This document shows positions 55,701 through 64,000 of a stretch of DNA of 64,000 nucleotides, in pieces. Both the position numbers and the translations under genes were made by a program. Within the stretch, counting starts at the first letter, position 1, and every line of letters starts with the position of its first letter. The stretch spans positions 220,288 through 284,287 of the forward strand of contig JAFCMP010000096.1 of NCBI GenBank assembly GCA_017506865.1. Direction: 5' to 3'. The notes beneath the pieces are model-generated. The model worked only from the letters and a program-made list of their open reading frames with translations, did not search any database and was not told the DNA's origin. The DNA comes from Tribonema minus (taxonomy: Eukaryota; Sar; Xanthophyceae; Tribonematales; Tribonemataceae).

Positions 55701-58700
55701 CGCAGCGCTGTCAGCGGCGGCGGCAGCAGCAGCAGCGAGCGCCGCCGCCGCGGCGCGCCTCCCAGCGACCTCGCCAAGCGCGGCGAACTCGCGGACGCGC
55801 TGCTGCGCTGGGCGCTGCGGCGCTTCGTCGCGCCGCTGCTCTCGGCATGCTTCTACGCGACGGAGTGCGAGGGGACGCTGCACCGCGTGCACTACTTCCG
55901 GCGCCCCGTGTGGGCGGCGTTCGCACGCGGCGTCGTCGCGCAGCTGGCCGGCCCCGCCGGCCACCTGCGCCCCTACGTGCCGCCGCCTCCTGCGCGCTCC
56001 GATGCCGCCGCCGCCGCCGCTGCTGCCGGCATCGCCACCGGCGCCGCTCTCAACCCGTACGCCAAGGCCCGTGGCGGTCAGGCGGCACCAGGGCAGGCGG
56101 CGGCGGCGGCGGGAACTTCAAGTGAAACTTCAATCATCCCGCTGGGCTTCGGCGAGCCCCCCGCCGTGCGGCTCGTGCCCAAGCGGTCGGGGGCGCGGCC
56201 CATCACCAACATGCGCGCGCGCGGCACGGCCGTCGCGGGGCTGGCGCCGGCGCTCAGCAGCGGCGGCAGCGGCAGCGGCAGCGGCAGCGGCAGCGCGCGC
56301 GCGGCGCAGAGCGCCAACGACGCGCTGCGACCGTCATTCCTGGTGCTGCGGCACGAGCTGCGGCAGCGCCCTGCGGCGGTGGGCGCGGGCGTGCTCGGCG
56401 CGGATGACATGTATGCACGGCTCAGCGAGTTTGTGGCGCGCGTGCGGGGGGCGGCGGGGGGGGCGGGGGGGGGGAGGGGGGCGGCGACGGCGATGCCCAA
56501 GCTGTACTTTGCGAGCTGCGACGTGCAGCACTGCTTTGACACGGTGGACCAGCGGCGGCTGGCGGCGCTCGTGGAGCCGCTATTTTCGTCAGGTGCGGTT
56601 GTTTAGAATGTCTCGAATGTTCTTGCGGGGAGGCACGGAGCCGGTTTTGCTTGATCAATTTGCCGAACATGCAGCACTCACCGGGGGGCTAGGGGGGGGG
56701 GAAGGGGGGGGGGATGGCGATCAGGTTACGAGTCTGGCGACCAGGTCACGAGTCTGGCGGCGCGTGCTGCTGCTGAGCACTGCGTGTCTCGGACTTACAA
56801 AGGCAGCGTGCATCGCACGCGAACGCAGAGCTGCCCGGCGCCACGGAACGCCTGCTGCCAAGGCATGGACGCCTAAGCCACGCGGCTTTGTGCCGTGCCA
56901 CCCGACATACCAGGAGGCTGCGCACGCCCTTCTGCTCACACATCCGCCGTTGGCAGCGCGAGCTCTCCTGGTTCAACTTTGTGCAGCGCGGACGCCGTAC
57001 AAGGCCGCGTGCGCGGACGGAAACCATGCCTACGTACTTGCCCTGCCTTCCCCCGTCCATCCTCTCCGTATCTGCAGACGAGCAACTGCTGCAGCGCAGC
57101 AGTCCATTCATCAAAAGCCACACACACCTGCGTTTGACGATCACCCCCCCGCCCCGCCCCCATCCACGCGCAGACGAGTACCTGCTGCAGCGCCACAGCG
57201 TCGTGCACCAGTACCGCTCGCGCGGGCGCCTGCACGCCGCGCGCCGCCGCGACGCCGTGCCGCTGTGCGACCTCGCGCCGTTCCGCGCGCGCGCCGCCGC
57301 CGCCGCCGCGCGCTCGCGCGCCGCCGTCTTCTGCGACGGCGTCACGTCAGCGACCGTGCGCCGCGAGGACGTGCTCGCGGCGCTGCGCGCGCACCTGCTA
57401 CGCCACGTCGTGCGCGTGCCGGCGGCGGCGCTGGCGCGCGGCGGCGGGGGCGGCGGCGGCGGAGGCGGAGGCGGCGGCGGCGGCGGCGGCGGCAGCAGCG
57501 GTAGGGGCGGCGGTGGCGGCGGCAGCGGCAGTGGAGTCCACGGCATCGCAGGCGCGCGCGCTGCTGGCGTCGCCGGCAGCGACAGTAGCGCCGGCGGCGG
57601 CGGCCGCAACGGGCGACATGGCGCTCCGCTGTTCCGCCAGACGCGCGGCATTCCGCAGGGCTCCGTCCTCAGCATCCTCCTGTGCAACCTTTACTACGGG
57701 CACGTGGAGGTGGAGCTGCTGGGGGGCATCCTGAACACCCCTCAGAATCCCCCCCTGACTGAGCATCGCGATGCCGCCGTGCGCGCGCAGCAGCAGCACC
57801 AACACCACCACCACCACCACCACCACCACCAGCAGCAGCAGCAGCACCGCCAGCAGCAGAACCAGCAGCAGCAGCAGCAGCAGCAGCACCACACGCTGCT
57901 GATGCGCTTCGTGGACGACTTCCTCCTCGTGACGACGGACAGGGCGGCGGCGGAGGCGTTCGTCGCGACGATGCACGACGGCGCGCGCACACGCGCGCTC
58001 GGCGTCGCCGTGAACGCCGCCAAGTCGCTCGTGACATTCGACGTCGCCGTGGCCGCGGATGGAGGCGCGGGGGCGCCGGTGAGTCAGAGTCAGACTCGCG
58101 TGCGCACCCACGTCGCACATGCTTCACGGTTGTGCACACCGGCGATGGGCATTTTGCCCCCAATGAAGGTGTGTAGATGGCGGCAAGCGGAGCTGATGCC
58201 ACCGCCGCCGCCGCGACCGTAGAGGGAGCGTCGCCTCGTTTCTAACCCTCACCCTAAGTTCAACTGCCGTAGCACGATGGGCTAACAGCCAGCCCAGTGT
58301 GGCCGAGAAGCGACATGCCCATATGTGTCGGGCACTCAAACACGGTAGGCTGGCTCAGAGCGTCTCCGCCGAATGGTAGCCTCGTCCTCTGACGCCGCAT
58401 GCACTCCGGCAGCAGTACTGTTCCACGTTGATGATGGCTCCCAGGGCTGTATCGGCCACTGTTTTCGGCAAGACGATGTCATTAGTGGGTGCGTGTCAGT
58501 GCTCTCCGGTACGGAGAGTGGTAGGGTGTGTATCATGTGCGCGTTACCTACCCCGCAGTCACGTTTGTGGCAACATGCCCTTGCACACTGACGGTTACGG
58601 CAGTTGCACTGGTCGGTGGACAGACTATGCCACATTCGCTTCCAGCAGCACACGACTGGTGGCCTGCAGTTGCATTGGCCACCTCAGAGTTTACATCTGG

Positions 58701-61700
58701 TGTTGTGCATTTACAGCGTAGAGGGCAGCCGCTCGCTACATGGCCTCACATTGCGTGCCGGCGCATGCCATGTCACCTGATGATAGCCGTTGTCACCAGG
58801 CCATTGGCGAGCCTCCCCTCTTCTTGGCGTCGTGTGCCTCTTCAGCAATCAAGGCTGCCATGCGCGAACTTGCGTCGCTGAGGAACAACGTCCTGGTCCG
58901 CTGTCCACCACACACCCCCAGGGCTTCTCGGGTCTGCAAAACGCGACATCAGACATTGCGGGATGTGGAAAACGCTGGCGATCTGTTGCACCGCCTTGCA
59001 CACTGTCGCGGCGCCTCTTTCACCTCATTAGGACGATCGTCCTGCCACATGCGCAAGCGCTCGTGCACCAGCGCTCCCGCCGTAATCGCCGCAACCGACT
59101 GTAGCGCGCCTCGTACTTCACCTCTGCTGCGGTGACACGCCTGTAGTGCCCCCCTTTCTCACGATTTGTCCCGCCGCTCGCACGCGCGCACGCGTGCACC
59201 TGCGCTCCCACCGCCATAACTGTCGTAACCGCCGCAACCGACTGCGCAGGCCGCTTCCACGCAGGCGCCGCTGAGGAGACTCCCAGAGGGCGAGGCGTTC
59301 CCCTGGTGCGGCTACCTGCTGGACACCGCGACGTGCGCGGTGCGCGGCAACTTCAAGCGCTACTGCGGCGCCGAGCCCGTGCAGGACGTGCTGATGGTGC
59401 GTACGTGTGAAAGCAACTGGTGCATGGGCTTTTTGGCGCCCCGAACGAGAAGTAAGAAAAAGTACAGCTGGAAAGAAATGCATTTGACACCGCGTAGCTC
59501 CGAGGGACCGAACTTCAACTACGCGCGCTGCTGCGGCGGGAGGCGCGCAGAGGACGCGCAGATGGCCTGTTTGCGAACGCTTCGGTGGCTGCGCAGGCGT
59601 CGACAAACCCTAACCCCAACCCTCAGCGTTTTAGGACGCCACCCGCGCCCCCCGCCTGTGTCCGCTGCGCGGCACGCTCACGCTTGGCACTGCGCTTTTT
59701 CCCTTCTTTGTACCTTTGGGTTAGGTTATGCGTTAGGTCAGCTTACTTCGCACTGTTGCCAGACTGGACACCAAGATGCAAAGCCGAGATACCGGTGCGA
59801 CCCGCGTGCTATGCTCGCAGCTGTCCTCGCGACAGATGGCGGGGGCGCGCCCGGCTCGCAGCAGCGCTCCACGCATGGCGTCGCTCCGCGCCGCAGCACC
59901 AGCAACGCTGTCACAATTTTCAAGTGCCGTCCATGCCTCTGGGGCGTACCCTGTACAGTGCGTGTTATTCGTTTCGCTTCAGTTGCGCTGACGGCATGCA
60001 GAGCGGCATCAGCACCTCCCCGCCCCTCGAGCGCCGCCCCCCCCCCCCTCCCCCCCCCCCCCCCCCCCCCCCCGACGAAGCGCTGCTCGCCGCTCCCGCC
60101 GCCGCCGCCACTTCCGCCGCCGCTCGACCGCTCTGACTTCACGGCAACCCCGCGCGCCGCTGCCGCCGCCGCCGCAGGTGGAGACGGCGCAGCGGCCGGG
60201 CGCGGCGCTGCGCACGCGCGTCAAGGGCTTCCTCGCGCCCAAGTGCCACGCCATGGTGCTGTGCGCGCGGCTCAACGGCGCGCGCGGCGTCGCGCGCAAC
60301 GTGTACGAGCTGCTCGTGCTGTGCGCCGCCAAGGCCGCCGCGTACGTGCTCGCGATGCCCGGCGGGTGAGAGAGCGGTGCTTGAAGTTAATGTTGAAGTT
60401 GATGTTGAAGTTGGCAGTGATTGACTGGCTGCGGCGTCGCGCGCAACGTGTACGAGCTGCTGGTGCTGTGCGCCGCCAAGGCCGCCGCGTACGTGTGCGC
60501 GATGCCCGGCGGGTGAGAGAGCAACGCGCTCAGAGTTGTGCGCGCCGCGACCGCTGCGCAATCATCTGCTTCTCAAACGCTCGGCCTTGCTCGCCGTCAG
60601 GAAACGATGCGGCGCCGTCGGTCCAGCGCGCCAGCCTTGCACCACCATATGAAACGCTAACTTACCCCCTGGATGGCCCTGCTTCACAGCCACTGCGCCA
60701 TGCGACCCGTAGCCGAGCACTGGCCTTCTGTCGCATGAGCCGCATCGCATTGCCTCGCGCGGCGCGACGGTGTCACTGCGCGTGCAACCAAGGCCGGCCG
60801 TAAGGGCATAGCTCCTGCATATCGCTTCGACGTGCCGCTGCTGTGAAGGCGCGCTCGCGCATGATGTCATTGCCGCAGCGCAGAGCACAATGCCGGGGGC
60901 GCCCATCGCCGCGCGCTTTCTACCGCTGCACAGTCATTTCGACATTCGCTCAAGGTCACCTCTTCTGTGCCGTGCTGCAGCGTCGAGCGCAACCCCAAGC
61001 ACGTCGCGGCGTGCGTGCGCGAGGCGGTGCGCTACGCCTTCGGCCTCGTGCGCAGCCGCGCCGCGCGCGCCGCCGCCGCACCGCCGCCGCCCCCCGCAGC
61101 GGCCGCCGCCGCGCCGCCGCCCCCCGCAGCAGCAGCAGCGCCGCCGCCGCCGCCGCCGCCGTGCCCCGTGACGCGCGCGCAGGTGCTGTGGCTCGGCACG
61201 CACGCATTCCACGCCGTGTTCTCGCGGCGCGACCTCGGCGGCAGCAGCGGCGCGCTGCGCGGCATCGCAGCAGCGCTCGCCAAGGACCTGCGGCGGCTTT
61301 CGCTGCGCGGCGCGGCGGACGCGTGGGCGCTGGGCGAGGTTGCCAAGCAGTCGGCGGTGCTGTCGCCGGCATCAATGTGTGCCGCAGGGGCGGCGCGGCG
61401 GCGGCGGCGACGGCGGCGGCGGCGGCGCAGCGCTGAGGGCGGCGCTGACTGCGGGCTGGGCAGCTGCTGCTGTCGAAGTGGAAGACGTCGCGGCGCGGTG
61501 CCGCCGATACGCTGGTGCGGAGTGCGCGGTTGCGGGAAAGTCAGCGGCTGGTGTGAATCAGCATGCGCCACATGGGGCCGGGCTACTGTGGCCGCGTGGT
61601 GTGCGGTCGCACTTACCGCACTTCAGAGGCTGGCCCGCCGCCAGCGCACGAGGGCCGGTGCTACTTATATTAAGAGGGCATCGCGGAAGGCATTGCTGCG

Positions 61701-61923
61701 CGGTGCCGCTGTTAACCAGGGCGATCGCGCAGGCGGTTGCGGCTGCTGCATATCAGTGTGCGCCGCAGGAACCGCGCCACGGTGCGGCTGCGGCGTGCGG
61801 CGGCACTCGCCGCAGCTTTTATCGCTGGCTTTTGCAGGGGGGGGGGGGGGGGGGGGGGGGGCTGTATCTCCAGCACGCAGGGCCAGTGTCGCTTATACCA
61901 TGCGACGCGTTGGCAGGTCTTGA
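52780..61923 (+). CDS. TERT: Telomerase reverse transcriptase
   Basis: Catalytic subunit that adds telomere repeats from an RNA template. Exons 52780-53322, 54288-56592, 57174-58078, 59265-59396, 60178-60365 and 60981-61923; phases 0, 1, 0, 0 and 2 agree. TERT motifs run in order: GQ region (LLARVGDDLVLHLLLRHTVL, CYMQVAGPPL), CP (VVERHRRCNYARLLDRHCPL), T (FYATECEGTLHRVHYFRRPV), 1/2 (VRLVPKRSGARPITNMRARG), A (SCDVQHCFDTV, Asp926), B' (RGIPQGSVLS), C (RFVDDFLLV, Asp1197/1198) and E (FPWCGYLLDT). Long low-complexity inserts are peculiar: Gly/Ser before B', and a His/Gln block between B' and C. A short nuclear-type basic start (MSKKRKRN) is seen. Family similarity ends near 61380; the Arg-rich and later codons to the stop at 61921 may not be translated (possible last intron), so the protein is about 1,490-1,671 aa. 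Confidence 0.92.
53323..54287 (+). other. TERT intron 1
   Basis: Bounded by CAG|GTGACG and CGCCGCCAG|GGC, ending in C- and CCG-rich DNA. Arg-rich frames that continue from it into exon 2 are read in the wrong frame. Confidence 0.8.
57068..57110 (+). repeat. Copy of the TERT exon 3 acceptor junction
   Basis: CTGCAGACGAGCAACTGCTG and CAGCGC repeat the true junction at 57169-57200 (CGCAGACGAGTACCTGCTGC). The copy lies about 103 bp upstream with its acceptor intact. A shared CACACACCTGCGTTTG-type spacer follows. Confidence 0.75.
57780..57900 (+). repeat. His/Gln codon repeat inside TERT
   Basis: A (CAN/CAG)n tract coding runs of His (9) and Gln (up to 8), in frame between RT motifs B' and C. 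Confidence 0.9.
58079..59264 (+). other. TERT intron 3
   Basis: Bounded by CCG|GTGAGT and CACGCAG|GCG. The middle is balanced in composition. The 3' part has a short repeat: CGTAA(T/C)CGCCGCAACCGACTG occurs near 59081 and 59225. Confidence 0.8.
60038..60073. repeat. C homopolymer tract in TERT intron 4
   Basis: About 35 nt of nearly pure C, roughly 100 nt before the exon 5 acceptor. Confidence 0.85.
60430..60520 (+). repeat. Copy of the TERT exon 5 donor junction
   Basis: The last 85 nt of exon 5 plus donor (60285-60375, GGCGTCGCGCGCAACGTGTA to CCCGGCGGGTGAGAGAGC) recur at 60430-60520 with about four differences. TTGAAGTTGATG-type simple sequence separates the copies. The donor is intact; there is no acceptor-like tract directly in front. 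Confidence 0.9.
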
Positions 61924-62783
61924 AGTTCTCTGCTTCAAGTGGTGACTTGAAACGCCCCCCGGGGGGGGGGGGGGGGGGGCAGGCAGCAGCGGTACATGCA
62001 GTCTGCGCTTGTGCGGCGGCACAGAGAGTGACGTGCAGCTCCATGTGTCAGCGAGCGGTGACCCGGGCATTAGTGCTTGCTCGCGCCACTTGCTCGGCAA
62101 ATCAGCCTCTGCCATGCCTATGTAGTCTTCGGAATGCAGAATTTGATTTTACAGCATTACATGCCGCATATATGTTGCCGTTTGAGCTTGGCAGAGAGCT
62201 CGCTGCTGACCCGAGGTACAAAGTGATGCAATGGTTGTTGTTTTGGAGCTGATGTGAAGCACACGGCATAACTCAGCATGACTGGTGCATCATGCAGAAG
62301 CAACAAGTCACACATTGGTCCAAACGCTCATGTACACAGTAGGTACCGAGTGAGGAAGTACAGGAATCTAGTAGGCCTCCACGAGATGCGGATAGGTATG
62401 TAGCTGTAGCATGTAGCACCATGGCGTAGCAGAGATCATGAAAAGAATATCATGGCGGCGGCGGGAGGCCCGTATTGCCAACTCTGAATCAGCGCAGAAA
62501 TGCAAGGAAATCCGATCTAGCGTGCGCACAAGCGCAGGATATTAGCAACCAGTGCTGCAGATGGAATGGCGCTTGTCAACAGGACGATGGCACGAGTGGC
62601 AGCAGCAGAGCAACTGGAGACGGACGCGCAGCGCACAAACGCAAGAGGGTACGAATGACGGTTGGTCAATTTCCGATCAAACAGGCGAAGGGGAGCACAC
62701 GGGCGGGCAAAGTGCAGTCAAGCGCTCTAGAACAGGTCATAACAGTCTGGAACAGCAACGTCTGATGCTAGACGACGAAGCTG
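61924..62783. other. Intergenic, nothing recognised
   Basis: Begins with a G-run (61962-61979; another at 61839-61861 lies within the last TERT frame). The rest is balanced in composition, with no convincing gene. Confidence 0.45.
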
Positions 62784-63120
62784 GAGGTGGAGGCAGTGCG
62801 GACCCGGAGTACAAGTGCAACTTATGCGACCTCGTGGTGAGAAGGTGCATGTCGCTGCTCTCGTTACAGCAGAGGTTAAACGCCCACCATCGCGGGCGAA
62901 GCACCAGCGCAAACACCACAGTGGACAGCAACAACGTTCATGGAGCGCTCCGACCTCAGCACGTCGCACTTGCAAAACCATCTACACCGAGTGTGCCTTG
63001 TGCAAAAACCTGTTTCATGCCAACAAGATATTCAGAGGGACAGCAGCGATGCCAGCGCGGGCAAGCACTGCCGCAAATGCAGGCCTATAACTTCACCCGC
63101 TGCAGTGGCGGCAACATGTC
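62784..63120 (+). pseudogene. Decayed C2H2 zinc-finger relic
   Basis: Zinc-finger-like words occur in sequence but in different frames: EYKCNLCDLV, KHQRKHHSG, FMERSDLSTSHLQNHLH, TECALCKNLFHANKIF and KHCRKC. Read together they resemble successive C2H2 fingers and linkers interrupted by several small indels. No single frame holds a complete C-X2-C...H-X3-H finger. Splicing cannot easily explain it, because no suitable junctions lie between the pieces. Confidence 0.4.
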
Positions 63121-64000
63121 AACAACAGCATCAGCAGCACCGCTAGCACCTGATGCATCGACGGCAACAGCTCCACGTCGCGCCACAGCGTCACTCACAC
63201 CCCCCAGCAGCACACCGGCGTGAACACCATCGGCAACCTACGCAAAGGGACCAGCGCACGCGCAGCAGGCACCTGCTGCTAGGCTGTGGCAGCAGCTCCT
63301 CAGGCAGCTCAAAGAGGCCGGAACGCGGGTGGGCTGGCAGCAGTGACACGCGGGGGTCGGGGTCCGCAGTGGAGGGCGCGGAGTGGCAATGGAGGACGCG
63401 TTCGCAGCGCAGCAATGATGCAGACGTCAGCAGTAGCAGAGCGACTAGCGGCAGCAGAACCGGAGGCGGCAGCAGCAGCGGTGCCGGCGGCGGCAGTGCA
63501 GCCGGTACTAAGGGACAGCGGCGCTGGCAACGGCCGCAGCAGTGATGCCAGCAGCCGCAGCGGCGGTGCTAGCAACAGCGGCAGTGGCGCGCGAACTCAA
63601 AACGGCCGCGGTGGCCGTGGCAGCGGTCGCAGCAGCGACAGCGGCGGACGAGGCTGTTGGTCGTGGCGGCCGCGGCGGGGCGGAGGGGGCCCCAGAGCGG
63701 CAGGTGCGGCGACAGCAGCGGCAGCGCCAGGCCCTGCCAGGCGCAGCAGGTGGGGCAGGTGGGCTTTTCACGTGGACCATCTCAACCCCCGCAGTCGCAG
63801 CAGTGCTTGACAGCATCAGCCTCGATGAGCTGTGCAAGCTGCAGTTCGCGAAACTAGAAGCCTTGCTAGACCACGCAATCGTCGCTATGTGGAGCTGCAC
63901 TGGAGAACGCAGCAACACATCTGTTGGCACACACAATGACGATGTTCGTCAATTGCGGCGCGGGAGCCAGATTCCGCAGGCGCGTGCAGCGACTGCAAAG
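63121..64000. other. Low-complexity GCA/GGC-rich DNA to the end of the window
   Basis: Ser/Ala/Gly/Arg-rich frames on the + strand (for example 63286-63810) are simple-sequence translations without motifs. A gene continuing past the window edge cannot be excluded. Confidence 0.4.

Noticed and set aside
54315..55964. 549-codon minus-strand open frame
   Set aside because: Antisense shadow of TERT exon 2 with no motif of its own.
54046..57504. 1152-codon Arg-rich open frame
   Set aside because: Shadow of the TERT exons in another frame; composition is that of frame-shifted GC-rich codons, and the TERT motifs are in the neighbouring frame.

Overview
The window is nuclear DNA from an intron-rich, very GC-rich alga. 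Three signs point to a secondary (red-derived) plastid. One gene (2944-5968) has a signal peptide, a Phe-containing cleavage region and a transit-like stretch ahead of a PDZ/2Fe-2S domain. A DUF3007-type plastid membrane protein is present. A Zn(II)2Cys6 protein is also encoded. Short (TTAGGG)n tracts are scattered through the window. A haptophyte or a related chromist alga fits best; this is inference, as there is no rRNA or other marker to fix the lineage.

Layout. (1) 1-2943: low-complexity DNA with one possible lone exon. (2) 2944-5968 (-): PDZ + 2Fe-2S ferredoxin, head-to-head with PRPP synthetase, 6150-10048 (+). (3) 11344-18017 (-): tyrosyl-DNA phosphodiesterase 1 (TDP1) in eight exons, head-to-head (123 bp) with a WW-domain protein, 18141-19819 (+). 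(4) 20575-21456 (-): an unrecognised secreted or anchored protein. (5) 22273-27316 (-): a TPR co-chaperone-like protein in six exons, hosting a putative inverted-repeat transposon. (6) 27317-30900: gene-poor, with dispersed repeats and one orphan exon. (7) 31019-41106 (+): a Zn2Cys6 regulator in ten exons. (8) 41107-48568: a small two-exon gene, a tandem repeat and a frameshifted F-box/ankyrin-like gene. (9) 48569-50973 (-): DUF3007 protein with an array of exon copies. (10) 52780-about 61900 (+): telomerase reverse transcriptase (TERT). (11) The rest is low complexity with a decayed zinc-finger relic.

The gene models were built by hand. Splice phases agree at every junction of each multi-exon model, and the joined proteins read through family motifs. 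Introns share an unusual design: CTG/CCG triplet runs lead into the acceptor, several have long G or C homopolymers, some hold TTAGGG tracts, and two have GC-AG ends.

The most striking feature is a recurring pattern I call splice-junction echoes. Segments that straddle an exon-intron boundary (intron edge plus the first or last 20-100 nt of exon) are repeated in tandem on the intron side of the real junction. This occurs in at least five genes (PRPP synthetase, TPR, Zn2Cys6, DUF3007, TERT). The largest case has six extra copies of a coiled-coil exon end. TERT and TDP1, which act on chromosome ends and blocked DNA ends respectively, lie in the same window as the interstitial telomere repeats.
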